Position numbers and translations under genes: made by a program
The notes under the pieces: generated by a model
Told to the model about the DNA's origin: nothing
The model's input: the letters and a program-made list of their open reading frames with translations, nothing else
The model's database searches: none
Origin: Parvibaculum sp035325945
GTDB lineage: Bacteria > Pseudomonadota > Alphaproteobacteria > Parvibaculales > Parvibaculaceae
Assembly (NCBI RefSeq): GCF_035325945.1
Contig: NZ_DAOKYX010000012.1
Location: 1-64,000 of the forward strand
DNA length: 64,000 bases
Direction: 5' to 3'
Shown here: one piece after another, positions 7,639-15,989 of the stretch
Position numbering within the stretch: position 1 is the stretch's first letter
Layout of the letters: each line of letters starts with the position of its first letter

Positions 7639-8043
7639 CGCGGGCAGCGCGGTGGGACCGGGTATCGGCCCTCCGCAAAAAGCCGCAATGGAATCAAAGC
7701 CTTGTTACTTCGGCAGGCGCGTGCGGAGCGTTTGTACACAGCGCCGCCTCGATCCGAAAATTACGATTTTCCTTGACTCGCGCTATGCTCGGGCCGCAGC
7801 GGCTATCGCGCAAAAACAAAAAAATCCTTAATATTCAAACACTTAAATTTGTCACGGATTTCGGCGTGGCGTCATAAAAGTTAACCATGACAAAGGCTTG
7901 ACGAAGAACAGGCAGAATATTTCAACAAACTTATCCACAGGGGAATTTGGAGGAACCGGAAGGCTCCAGAATCGGGCTTCAACGCTGGCAGGCAGTCTTC
8001 CCGCGAGGCACGAGCCGGCCAGACGAACGCGACAAAACGGACC
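7639..8043. other. AT-rich 405-bp intergenic region before uvrC
   Basis: No gene is visible in this unusually AT-rich spacer. It contains an A/T-rich block at 7810-7860, a perfect DnaA box at 7931-7939, and a GTCAT/ATGAC inverted repeat (7871-7875 and 7887-7891). It presumably holds the uvrC promoter, but I cannot assign -35 and -10 hexamers with confidence. Confidence 0.6.
7931..7939 (+). promoter_or_regulatory. Consensus DnaA box
   Basis: TTATCCACA, an exact match to the strong DnaA box, about 105 bases upstream of uvrC. Only one exact copy occurs in the spacer, so a chromosomal origin is not supported; DnaA-dependent regulation of uvrC or chance is more likely. Confidence 0.5.
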
Positions 8044-10050
8044 ATGAACAGCAAGGAAGACGGCAGCAACGGATCGGGCGAAGGTGCCACCGGCCAGGGT
8101 GAAGCGCCCCGGCCGCGCGTGACCGCGGCGGAGAAGCTCATCGGCGCCGATCTCATCGCCGAAAAGGTGAAGCTGCTGCCCGACAGCCCCGGTGTCTATC
8201 GGATGTATGGCACGGGAGGCGACCTGCTCTATGTCGGCAAGGCGCGCAGCCTCAAGAAGCGCGTCTCGAATTATACGAAGCTCACCGGGCACTCGAACCG
8301 CATCGCGCGCATGATCGCATCGACTGTCGCCATGGAATTCATCACCACGGCGACGGAAACCGACGCGCTCCTCCTCGAAGCCAATCTCATCAAGAGCGGC
8401 AAGCCCCGCTACAACGTGCTGCTGCGCGACGACAAGTCGTTTCCCTACATCCTCCTCACCGGCGACCATGCCTTTCCGCAGGTGCTGAAGCATCGCGGAA
8501 GCCGCACGCGCAAGGGCGATTATTTCGGCCCGTTCGCTTCCGCAGGCGCCGTCAATGCGACGCTCAACGCGCTCCAGAAGGCGTTTCTTCTGCGCTCCTG
8601 CTCCGACAGCGTTTTCGAGAGCCGCACGCGCCCCTGCCTTCTCTACCAAATCAAGCGTTGCAGCGCCCCCTGCACCGGAGAGATCAGCGCCACGGATTAT
8701 GCGGCGCTGGTCGAGGAAGCGCGCGACTTCCTGCGCGGCCGCTCGCGCAAGACGCAGAAGGAACTCGCGGCGAATATGGAGGCGGCGGCGGCCGCTCTCG
8801 ATTTCGAGCGGGCCGCCATCTATCGCGACCGCATACGCGCGTTGACCCAGGTACAGCAGCATCAAGGCATCAACCCGCACACGCTGACGGAAGCCGATGT
8901 CATCGCCGCCTGGAGCGAGGGCGGCCAGACCTGCGTTCAGGTCTTCTTCTTTCGCGCCGGGCAGAACTGGGGCAACCGCGCCTATTTCCCGCGCCATGAC
9001 AAGGATGTCGAAACGGAGGAAGTGCTGGATGCCTTTCTCGCGCAGTTCTACGAGGACCGGCATCCGCCGCGCCTCGTGCTGCTGAGCCATGACGTACCGG
9101 GCAGAGCGCTGCTGGCGGAAGCGCTTTCCATCATTGCGGGCCGCAAGGTCGCGGTCGGCGTTCCACGCCGTGGCGAGAAACGCGAGCTGATCGACCACGC
9201 CCTCACCAATGCGCGCGAAGCGCTCGGCCGCCGCCTCGCAGAAAGCTCCACGCAGCGAAAGCTCCTCGAAGGCGTGGCGGAGGTCTTCGGCCTCGGCGAA
9301 GCGCCGACGCGCATCGAGGTCTATGACAACAGCCATATTTCCGGCTCGAAGCCCGTCGGCGGCATGATCGTCGCAGGCCCCGAAGGCTTCATGAAGTCGC
9401 AATATCGCAAGTTCAACATCAGGAGCGACATCGAGCCCGGCGACGATTACGCGATGATGCGCGAGGTGCTGACGCGCCGCTTCACGCGCCTGCTGAAGGA
9501 ATCGGGTGAAATCGCGGGCGAGGCCGAGCCCCGCCCCGGCGACGAGACGGAGGCGGCCGAGGCCGCGCACAAGGAATTTCCCGACTGGCCGGATCTCATC
9601 CTCATCGATGGCGGCGCCGGCCAGCTCAAGGTCGCCTGCGAGGTTCTGGCCGAACTCGGCATAGACAGCGTCGCCATGGTGGGCGTCGCCAAGGGTCCGG
9701 AGCGCGATGCGGGCCGCGAGCGTTTCTTCATGCCGGGCCGCGATCCCTTCATGATGGAGCCGCGCAACCCGGTTCTCTACTACCTTCAGCGCCTCCGCGA
9801 CGAGGCGCATCGTTATGCAATCGGCAGCCACCGCGCCCGCCGCTCGAAGGCGATCGGCGTCAATCCGCTCGATGACGTGCCGGGCGTCGGGCCGGGGCGC
9901 AAGCGCGCGCTGCTGCGCCATTTCGGCTCGGCGCGGGCCGTCGCGCGCGCCGGGCTTGCCGATCTCGAGGCCGTGGACGGCATCAGCGCCAAGGTTGCCC
10001 GCACGATTTACGACTTCTTCCATGGGAGCCCCGAGACTTCCGGCAAATAG
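8044..10050 (+). CDS. uvrC: Excinuclease ABC subunit C
   Basis: The 668-residue protein is UvrC, which makes both incisions around bulky DNA lesions in nucleotide excision repair. Order: an extra N-terminal tail of about 30 residues, a GIY-YIG nuclease (PGVYRMYG near 50 and LLYVGKA near 60, 3' incision), four cysteines (RSCSD, RPCLL, KRCSAPC, near 186-213) that can hold an Fe-S cluster, a UVR motif near 245-275, the RNase H-like 5' nuclease (EVYDNSHISG near 428, LILIDGGAGQ near 520) and C-terminal (HhH)2 motifs (DDVPGVGPGRKRALL). It stands alone; pgsA follows 79 bp later, as is common in proteobacteria. Confidence 0.97.
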   Translation: MNSKEDGSNGSGEGATGQGEAPRPRVTAAEKLIGADLIAEKVKLLPDSPGVYRMYGTGGDLLYVGKARSLKKRVSNYTKLTGHSNRIARMIASTVAMEFITTATETDALLLEANLIKSGKPRYNVLLRDDKSFPYILLTGDHAFPQVLKHRGSRTRKGDYFGPFASAGAVNATLNALQKAFLLRSCSDSVFESRTRPCLLYQIKRCSAPCTGEISATDYAALVEEARDFLRGRSRKTQKELAANMEAAAAALDFERAAIYRDRIRALTQVQQHQGINPHTLTEADVIAAWSEGGQTCVQVFFFRAGQNWGNRAYFPRHDKDVETEEVLDAFLAQFYEDRHPPRLVLLSHDVPGRALLAEALSIIAGRKVAVGVPRRGEKRELIDHALTNAREALGRRLAESSTQRKLLEGVAEVFGLGEAPTRIEVYDNSHISGSKPVGGMIVAGPEGFMKSQYRKFNIRSDIEPGDDYAMMREVLTRRFTRLLKESGEIAGEAEPRPGDETEAAEAAHKEFPDWPDLILIDGGAGQLKVACEVLAELGIDSVAMVGVAKGPERDAGRERFFMPGRDPFMMEPRNPVLYYLQRLRDEAHRYAIGSHRARRSKAIGVNPLDDVPGVGPGRKRALLRHFGSARAVARAGLADLEAVDGISAKVARTIYDFFHGSPETSGK

Positions 10051-10129
10051 TGCTCCCTGCGGCTGACATACCGCGCAGCTTTGCTATGCTGCCACGACAA
10101 GGAGAATCCCCTGCCGGGAAGAGGCGCGA

Positions 10130-10738
10130 ATGCCCACCAGCCTGCCCAATCTGCTGACTTATGCCCGCATCGCGATGGTGCCGGCCGTCGTCGCCTGTTT
10201 CTATTTCGACGGCGACGCCGCGCGCTGGTGGGCGCTGGCGATCTTCGTGCTGGCGGGCATCACCGATTTCTTCGACGGCTATCTCGCGCGCGCATGGGCG
10301 CAGCAGTCGAACCTCGGGCGGATGCTTGATCCGATCGCCGACAAATTGCTCGTCGCGGCCGTTCTACTCGTGCTCACACGGGCGGGCACCATCGCCGGCT
10401 GGTCGCTCTGGGCGGCGCTCGTCATTCTCTGCCGCGAGATTCTCGTTTCGGGCCTGCGCGAATTTCTGGCGGAAGTGCGCGTGAGCGTGCCCGTGTCGCA
10501 GCTTGCGAAGTGGAAGACCGCGATCCAGATGATCGCCATCGCCTTTCTTCTTGCGGGTCCGGCGGGCGACAAGCTCATCCCCGGCATCACCGAAACGGGC
10601 ATCGCCCTTCTCTGGGCAGCGGCGATCCTGACGCTCTATACGGGCTATGATTACTTCAAGGCGGGCATCGGCCATCTGACCGGACCGGTCAAGACAGCCG
10701 ATCCGCGCAGAGCCGCCGGACAGGACGGCAAGCCGTGA
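10130..10738 (+). CDS. pgsA: CDP-diacylglycerol-glycerol-3-phosphate 3-phosphatidyltransferase
   Basis: PgsA makes phosphatidylglycerol phosphate from CDP-diacylglycerol and glycerol-3-phosphate in the inner membrane. The 202-residue protein shows the CDP-alcohol phosphotransferase signature: D and DG in TDFFDGYLAR (about residues 44-53), then G and two D in NLGRMLDPIADK, and several membrane helices. The first helix starts right after the short N-terminus. Its stop overlaps the GTG start of moaD, so pgsA-moaD-moaE look co-transcribed. The uvrC-pgsA-moaD-moaE order is common in alphaproteobacteria. Confidence 0.95.
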   Translation: MPTSLPNLLTYARIAMVPAVVACFYFDGDAARWWALAIFVLAGITDFFDGYLARAWAQQSNLGRMLDPIADKLLVAAVLLVLTRAGTIAGWSLWAALVILCREILVSGLREFLAEVRVSVPVSQLAKWKTAIQMIAIAFLLAGPAGDKLIPGITETGIALLWAAAILTLYTGYDYFKAGIGHLTGPVKTADPRRAAGQDGKP

Positions 10739-10986
10739 AAATCCTTTACTTCGCCTGGGTGCGCCAGAAGGTCGGCACCCCGGAGGAAGAGATTGCGCTT
10801 CCGGACGGGCTCGGCGATGTCGCCGCCCTCATCGACTGGCTGAAGACGCGCGGACCCGGCTATGAAGCGGCGTTTGAAAATCTGGACCTCATCCGCGTCG
10901 CCGTCGATCAGGCACATGTGGATTTCGATGCAAGCATCGAACGCGCGGAGGAAATCGCCTTCTTTCCACCCGTCACCGGCGGCTGA
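10735..10986 (+). CDS. moaD: Molybdopterin synthase sulfur-carrier subunit
   Basis: MoaD is the small ubiquitin-fold subunit of molybdopterin synthase; its C-terminal Gly-Gly is thiocarboxylated and delivers sulfur to precursor Z. The 83-residue protein ends in PVTGG, which is exactly the needed tail, and begins ILYFAWVRQKVG as in other MoaD proteins. The GTG start overlaps the pgsA stop (GTGA). moaE follows nine bases later. Confidence 0.95.
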   Translation: MKILYFAWVRQKVGTPEEEIALPDGLGDVAALIDWLKTRGPGYEAAFENLDLIRVAVDQAHVDFDASIERAEEIAFFPPVTGG

Positions 10987-10995
10987 GAGAGACCC

Positions 10996-11454
10996 ATGAT
11001 CCGGGTGCAGACCGAGGATTTCGACATCGGAGCAGAAATGGCCCGCCTCCTGCGCGGCCGCACCGATATCGGCGCGCTGGTGAGCTTCACGGGCCTCGTG
11101 CGCGACGTGACGGGCGACGCCTCCGTCTCCTCGATGGAGCTCGAGCACTATCCGGGCATGACGGAGCGCGAGCTTGCGCGGATCGAGGCAGAGGCCAATG
11201 CGCGCTGGCGCCTTCAGGCGAGCCTGATCGTCCATCGCGTCGGCGAGCTCGCGCCGGGCGACAATATCGTGCTCGTGATCACCGCTTCCGCGCATCGGGA
11301 GGATGCCTTCAGGGCGGCGGAATTCCTGATGGATTATCTCAAGACCCGCGCCCCGCTCTGGAAACGGGAAGCGGGGCCCGAAGGCGCCCGCTGGGTCGAG
11401 GCGCGCGCCAGCGACGATGTGGCGGCGGCGAAATGGGACGAAAAAGGCGGCTGA
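10996..11454 (+). CDS. moaE: Molybdopterin synthase catalytic subunit
   Basis: MoaE is the large subunit of molybdopterin synthase and, with MoaD, converts cyclic pyranopterin monophosphate to molybdopterin. In the 152-residue protein, the GALVSFTGLVRD segment near residue 27, the HRVGELAPGDNIV segment near 80 and the active-site lysine region TRAPLWKRE near 118 are diagnostic. The last codons form one arm of a hairpin that appears to terminate the opposing aminotransferase gene. Confidence 0.95.
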   Translation: MIRVQTEDFDIGAEMARLLRGRTDIGALVSFTGLVRDVTGDASVSSMELEHYPGMTERELARIEAEANARWRLQASLIVHRVGELAPGDNIVLVITASAHREDAFRAAEFLMDYLKTRAPLWKREAGPEGARWVEARASDDVAAAKWDEKGG

Positions 11455-11469
11455 GTTTCCTCAGCCGCC
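11441..11469 (-). terminator. Intrinsic terminator for the minus-strand ilvE-like gene
   Basis: A nine-base-pair stem (GGCGGCTGA with TCAGCCGCC) around a 6-base loop is followed, reading the minus strand, by five T. It overlaps the last nine bases and stop codon of moaE. The plus strand has no T-run after the stem, so termination should be mainly leftward. Confidence 0.75.
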
Positions 11470-11495
11470 TGGTTCAGATTCCCTGGGCCTTGCGC

Positions 11496-12392
11496 TTATG
11501 CGCGGGCCGCAACCGGCGCGCCGCCACGCACTTCAGCCGTGTAATCCTCGAAGAGCTTCGCGGTGATCGCGCCCGGCGTGAAGCGGTGGGGTCCGATCTC
11601 GCCCACCGGCGTGACTTCCGCCGCCGAGCCAGTGATGAAGCATTCACTGAAGGAGGAAAGCTCCTCCGGCAAGATGTGGCGCTCGATGACCTCGATACCG
11701 CGCCGCTTCGCAAGCTCGATCACGGTCTGGCGCGTGATGCCGTTGAGGAAACAATCCGGGGTCGGCGTATGGATGACGCCGTCCTTGATGAAGAAGATGT
11801 TGGCGCCCGTCGCCTCGGCCACATAGCCGCGATAGTCGAGCATCATCGCATCGGCATAGCCGTTGTTCTCGGCCGCATGCTTGGAGATGGTGCAGATCAT
11901 GTAGAGGCCGGCGGCCTTCGCGTGAGAGGGCGCCGTCTCCGGCGAGGGACGCTTGTACTTCGCGATGTCGAGGCGGATGCCCTTCTTGCGCTGCTCGGGG
12001 TCGAAATAGGAAGGCCATTCCCAGGCCGCGACCGCGAAATTGATCCTGTTCTTCTGCGCCGAGACGCCCATCGCCTCGCTGCCGCGCCAGGCGACCGGGC
12101 GCACATAGCCGTCAACGAGGTTCTGCGCCTTCAGCGCGGTGCGGCACGCCTCGTCGATTTCCTCGACCGAATATGGGATCTTGAAACCCATGACCTCGGC
12201 CGAATTGATGAGCCGTTCGGAATGTTCGCGCAGCTTGAAAATCTTGCCATTATAGGCCCGGCAGCCCTCGAAGACGCAGCTTGCATAGTGGAGGCCATGG
12301 GTCAGTACGTGCACCTTGGCATCGGCCCAGGGAACGAGCTCCCCGTTGAACCAGATAAAGCCGTCGCGTTTGTCGAAAGGAATGTCTGCCAT
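11496..12392 (-). CDS. ilvE: Branched-chain amino acid aminotransferase (class IV PLP)
   Basis: This 298-residue fold-type IV aminotransferase moves amino groups between branched-chain amino acids and 2-oxoglutarate. The early GELVPWADAKVHVLTHGLHY stretch, the EGCRAY motif and VRPVAWRG near residue 98 match IlvE. The Schiff-base lysine is probably in SHAKAAGLYM near 158, and EATGANIFF near 193 is also typical. It is divergent from a MarR regulator across a region with a clear palindrome. D-amino acid aminotransferase or ADC lyase are alternatives in this fold, but overall similarity favours IlvE. Confidence 0.9.
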   Translation of the reverse strand: MADIPFDKRDGFIWFNGELVPWADAKVHVLTHGLHYASCVFEGCRAYNGKIFKLREHSERLINSAEVMGFKIPYSVEEIDEACRTALKAQNLVDGYVRPVAWRGSEAMGVSAQKNRINFAVAAWEWPSYFDPEQRKKGIRLDIAKYKRPSPETAPSHAKAAGLYMICTISKHAAENNGYADAMMLDYRGYVAEATGANIFFIKDGVIHTPTPDCFLNGITRQTVIELAKRRGIEVIERHILPEELSSFSECFITGSAAEVTPVGEIGPHRFTPGAITAKLFEDYTAEVRGGAPVAARA

Positions 12393-12559
12393 GTGCGTGT
12401 TCCTGTTCCGCCGCCTACGTTCGGTGATTAAAAGCTGTCTGGCTGGCCACTTTGCCCCCGATGGGGTCCCGCGAAAACAGATAGTATTCGGAGATTCGAC
12501 CGGCCACGTTCTGTCTGATCTCTTGGCGGTAGGAAAACACTAACATGGCCGGAAAAAAT

Positions 12560-12578
12560 ATGTCAACATGGCTGACAT
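12560..12578. promoter_or_regulatory. Candidate MarR-family operator
   Basis: A perfect inverted repeat, ATGTCA-N7-TGACAT, ends six bases before the marR start codon in the region divergent from ilvE. Position and symmetry fit autoregulation by the adjacent MarR protein, which would block its own transcription or translation start. This is inferred from location. Confidence 0.6.
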
Positions 12579-12584
12579 AAATTT

Positions 12585-13145
12585 ATGAGCAAGACCAGAA
12601 TTATTGGAAAAGAGCGCCCCTCCGCTCCGCCGGAGCCGCAGAAAGCCGTGCCTCCCGATGCGGACGAGCCGATCATGGAGGCGATCGAGCTTCTCTTCTT
12701 CGGCTACCGCGATTTCGTTAGCGATCCCGATGTGATCCTCACATCGTATGAGTTCGGCCGCGCCCACCACCGCGTCGTCCACTTCGTCGGGCGCAACCCC
12801 GGCATCACGGTCGCCGAACTGCTGAGCATTCTGCTCATCACCAAGCAGAGCCTCGCCCGCGTGCTGCGCCAGTTGATCGAGCGCGGTTTCATCGAGCAGA
12901 AGACGGGCGAGAAGGATCGCCGTCAGCGCCGCCTCTACCTCACCGCCGCCGGGCTCGATCTCTGGCGGCGCCTGCTGGAGCCGCAGCACAGGCGCGTGCG
13001 GCGCGCCTTCGCGGCGGCCGGCCCGAACGCCGAGCGCGCATGGCGCGACGTGCTGCTCGCGCTTCTCGACGAGGAACACCGGCCCGAGGTCGAGCATGTC
13101 ATCGCCAAGGACGCATCGCCCGAAGGCACGAAGGATCGGAAATGA
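12585..13145 (+). CDS. MarR-family regulator, PetP-like
   Basis: The 186-residue protein carries a MarR winged helix-turn-helix (GITVAELLSILLITKQSLAR near residues 74-93, then the DRRQRR wing near 108). It is translationally coupled (ATGA) to an OmpR-type response regulator followed by a histidine kinase. In Rhodobacter capsulatus the MarR-like PetP and the response regulator PetR are adjacent and affect growth and cytochromes, so a PetP-like identity is suggested by arrangement; function in this organism is inference. A palindrome sits just upstream of its start. Confidence 0.85.
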   Translation: MSKTRIIGKERPSAPPEPQKAVPPDADEPIMEAIELLFFGYRDFVSDPDVILTSYEFGRAHHRVVHFVGRNPGITVAELLSILLITKQSLARVLRQLIERGFIEQKTGEKDRRQRRLYLTAAGLDLWRRLLEPQHRRVRRAFAAAGPNAERAWRDVLLALLDEEHRPEVEHVIAKDASPEGTKDRK

Positions 13146-13888
13146 ACGAAAGCGCGGTGAACCCCGCTTCCCCCGGCGCGCAGCAACAAAAAGCCGCAAC
13201 GCCCGGCACCCCGCCCGCCGAGGATGCGCCGCATATTCTCGTCGTCGACGATGACCGGCGCATTCGCGAGCTTCTGAAGCGCTATCTCGCGGATAATGGC
13301 TACCGGGTGACGACGGCGGAAAACGCCGCCGAGGCGCGCGCGAAACTCGCCGGTCTCGCCTTCGACCTGCTCGTGCTCGACGTCATGATGCCGGGCGAGA
13401 GCGGGCTCGAACTCACGGCCTCGCTCCGGCGCTCGTCGAGCGTGCCGATCCTCATGCTGACAGCGCGGGGCGAGACGAGCGATCGCATCGAAGGGCTCGA
13501 GCATGGCGCCGACGACTATCTCGCCAAGCCATTCGAGCCGCGCGAACTCCTGCTGCGCATCGGCACCATTCTCCGCCGCGCCATGACACCGGGAAGCAGG
13601 GCCGACGAAATCTCGCTCGGCGAATGCCGCTTCGATCCGGTGCGAGGCGAGCTTCGGCGCGGCGACGAGATCGTCCGTCTCACCACGCGCGAAGTGCAGC
13701 TTCTGCGCATCTTCGCCACGCATCCCGGCCAGCCGCTTTCCCGCCTCGACCTTTGCGACAACGAGGCGGCGGAACGCTCCATCGACGTGCAGATCAACCG
13801 GCTGCGGCGCAAGATCGAAGCCGATCCCCGCAATCCGAGCTACCTTCAGACGGTGCGCGGCGAAGGCTATGTGCTGATGCCGGACTGA
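13142..13888 (+). CDS. OmpR/PhoB-type response regulator, PetR-like
   Basis: The 248-residue regulator begins at the ATG that overlaps the marR stop. A 28-residue Ala/Pro-rich tail precedes the receiver domain, where VVDDD (35-38) and D80 (LLVLDVMMP) are the acidic pocket and phosphoacceptor, and the LAKPFEP lysine closes the pocket. The DNA-binding winged helix occupies about residues 155-245 (LTTREVQLLRIFATHPG, RRKIEADPRNPSYLQTVRGE). The kinase encoded 17 bp downstream is its probable partner. Targets are unknown; by analogy with PetR, respiratory genes are candidates. Confidence 0.93.
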   Translation: MNESAVNPASPGAQQQKAATPGTPPAEDAPHILVVDDDRRIRELLKRYLADNGYRVTTAENAAEARAKLAGLAFDLLVLDVMMPGESGLELTASLRRSSSVPILMLTARGETSDRIEGLEHGADDYLAKPFEPRELLLRIGTILRRAMTPGSRADEISLGECRFDPVRGELRRGDEIVRLTTREVQLLRIFATHPGQPLSRLDLCDNEAAERSIDVQINRLRRKIEADPRNPSYLQTVRGEGYVLMPD

Positions 13889-13905
13889 TCGAGGCCAGAA
13901 AATTC

Positions 13906-15231
13906 ATGGCGTTCCGCCCCTTCCAGATCATCAAGCGCTTTCTGCCGACCGGCCTCTACTGGCGATCGCTCATCATCATCGTCGCGCCGATGGTGATCCT
14001 TCAGGCCGTCGTCACCTATGTCTTCATGGATCGCCACTGGCAGATGGTGACGGAGCGCCTCTCGCAGAACACTGTCGCCGACATGGCGCTGGTTCTCGCC
14101 GAATATGAAAGGAACCAGACGCCCGAGCAGGCCGCCGAGATCGCCATGCGCGCCAACACGTTCCTGTCGATGTCGGTGGCCTTTCTCCCCGGCGAAAACC
14201 TGCCGGACACGCCTTCGAGCAATCGCGGCCTGCTCGATCATTCGCTCTCCGACGAGATCCGCAGCCAGATCAACCGCCCCTTCTGGATCGATACGCAGCG
14301 CTACAGCGATTATGTCGACCTGCGCGTTGCCTATGATGGCGGCGTCATGCGCGTGCTGGCGCTGCGAAGCCATGTCTATGCCGCCAACTCGCATATCTTC
14401 ATCGTCTGGATGGTCGGCGCATCGCTGGTGCTCATCACCGTCGCCATCCTCTTCCTCCGCAACCAGATCAGGCCGATCGAGCGGCTCGCGGAAGCGGCCG
14501 AAAGTTTCGGCACCGGACGCGACGTGCCGGCCTTCCGCCCGCAAGGCGCATCCGAAGTGCGCCGCGCCGCCCGAGCCTTCCTCCAGATGCGCGAGCGCAT
14601 CCAGCGCCAGATCGAGCAGCGCACCGCCATGCTCGCCGGCGTGAGCCATGATCTGCGCACGCCGCTCACACGCTTCAAGCTGCAACTCGCCCTACTCGGC
14701 GATACGCCCGAGACCGAGGAACTGAAAGCCGATGTGCGCGAAATGGAACGGATGCTCGAGGATTACCTCGATTACGTCCGCGACCACCAGCGCGAGGAAA
14801 CGGAAATCGCCGATCTCTCGGACCTTCTCGACGAAATCCGGTACGACGCGCAGCGCCGGGGCCGCGAGGTCAGGCTGGAAACGCATGGCGATCTCACGCT
14901 TCCGCTCCGGCGCAACGCCTTCAAGCGCTGCCTCACCAATATCGTCGACAATGCCTGCAAATATGCGGCGCATGTCTGGGTGACCGCCGTGCGCGACGGC
15001 GACGACATCGACATCGTGGTCGATGACGACGGCGCGGGAATTCCCGAAGATCAGCTTGAGGAAGTCTTCCGCCCCTTCTACCGGCTCGACGCGGCGCGCA
15101 ATCTCGACGAAGGCGGAACGGGGCTCGGGCTTGCCATTGCGCGCGACATTGCGCGCGGCCATGGCGGCGACATTCAGCTTGCGAGGAGCCCGATGGGCGG
15201 CCTCCGCGCCGTCGTTCACGTGCCGGTATAA
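13906..15231 (+). CDS. EnvZ-like membrane sensor histidine kinase
   Basis: The 441-residue kinase has two membrane helices (about 22-42 and 163-185) bracketing a periplasmic region of about 120 residues, a HAMP linker, the dimerisation helix with phosphoacceptor H248 in GVSHDLRTPLTR, and a catalytic ATPase domain with the N box (NIVDNACKYA), G1 (DDDGAGIPE) and G2 (EGGTGLGLAIARDI). Start ATG is in frame 17 bp after the regulator stop. It should phosphorylate the preceding OmpR-type regulator. No recognisable ligand-binding fold is visible in the periplasmic part. Confidence 0.93.
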   Translation: MAFRPFQIIKRFLPTGLYWRSLIIIVAPMVILQAVVTYVFMDRHWQMVTERLSQNTVADMALVLAEYERNQTPEQAAEIAMRANTFLSMSVAFLPGENLPDTPSSNRGLLDHSLSDEIRSQINRPFWIDTQRYSDYVDLRVAYDGGVMRVLALRSHVYAANSHIFIVWMVGASLVLITVAILFLRNQIRPIERLAEAAESFGTGRDVPAFRPQGASEVRRAARAFLQMRERIQRQIEQRTAMLAGVSHDLRTPLTRFKLQLALLGDTPETEELKADVREMERMLEDYLDYVRDHQREETEIADLSDLLDEIRYDAQRRGREVRLETHGDLTLPLRRNAFKRCLTNIVDNACKYAAHVWVTAVRDGDDIDIVVDDDGAGIPEDQLEEVFRPFYRLDAARNLDEGGTGLGLAIARDIARGHGGDIQLARSPMGGLRAVVHVPV

Positions 15232-15264
15232 GGAGGCCGGCATGAGGATATAGAGGAAGCCGGC

Positions 15265-15870
15265 CTAGGCGGCCTGCCCGTCCTTGCGGGCGCTGCCGAA
15301 ACGCGACATGGCCGCGATGAAATCTTCACCCTGCCGAAGGCGCCGGTCGAGTTCGGCCATGGTCTTCGCCTGGTCCTCGCCATCGTCGAGCCAGACACGG
15401 AAGGCTGCCGCCCAGACGAGCGCAAGGCCGCGCACGCGCAAGGCGCCGCGCAATCCCGAAGCGTCGATGCCGGCCGCCTCAAGCATCCAGCCCAGCGATT
15501 GCAGCGCAGGGCGCAGCAGCGCCGCTGCCGCCACCGGATCGCGGGCGATATCGCGCGCGATGTTCCTGAGCGCGGGCTTCTGAGGTGCCAACGCATCGAA
15601 GCGCAGCATCAGCACATCGAACAGCCGGTCGCGCGCCGCCTCTCCCGCGAGGTCCTCGGCCCCGGCGGCCGCCAGCACTTCCGCATCGATGCGCCGCGAC
15701 CAGGCGGCAAGGATCGCGGCCTTGGTCGGGAAAAGCTGCGCCAGTTCCGGCAGGCCCACCTTCGCCGCCTCGGCAATATCGGCAAGCGCGAGGTCGTGCC
15801 AGCCGCGGCTCGCGGCAAGCTTCAGCGCCGCGTCGATGATCTTGTCCTCGGGGGTTTTCTTGCGTGCCAT
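15265..15870 (-). CDS. TetR-family regulator
   Basis: The 201-residue protein has an N-terminal TetR helix-turn-helix: IIDAALKLAASRGWHDLALA at about residues 11-30 and ADIAEAAKVGLPELAQLFP right after. The remaining helices form the ligand and dimer domain and carry no recognisable signature. The ATG used follows the first Met of the conserved start MARKKTPEDK; a longer reading is possible but unlikely. It converges with the histidine kinase gene and lies 119 bp downstream of proC on the same strand. No target is apparent nearby. Confidence 0.82.
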   Translation of the reverse strand: MARKKTPEDKIIDAALKLAASRGWHDLALADIAEAAKVGLPELAQLFPTKAAILAAWSRRIDAEVLAAAGAEDLAGEAARDRLFDVLMLRFDALAPQKPALRNIARDIARDPVAAAALLRPALQSLGWMLEAAGIDASGLRGALRVRGLALVWAAAFRVWLDDGEDQAKTMAELDRRLRQGEDFIAAMSRFGSARKDGQAA

Positions 15871-15989
15871 CTGCGTGCTTTGTCCTGCTCTCCCGCAGGA
15901 GAACATAGGCGCTCACGCCGGAATGCGCCACCAGCGCCGGAGCGCGACGAGCGGCCACGCGGCCGCGACAAGACCGAAGTGCCAGGCGC

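Noticed and set aside
7639..8043. Chromosomal replication origin
   Set aside because: Only one exact DnaA box is present and none of the usual origin neighbours (dnaA, hemE, parAB, gidA) is near.
7852..10023. A 723-codon open frame antisense to uvrC
   Set aside because: It mirrors the codon bias of uvrC on the other strand in GC-rich DNA, is full of Arg/Ala/Leu and matches no family. uvrC itself is unmistakable.
14376..14685. Arg/Ser-rich frames overlapping the histidine kinase gene on both strands
   Set aside because: These are out-of-frame shadows of GC-rich coding DNA with no start signals or family match.
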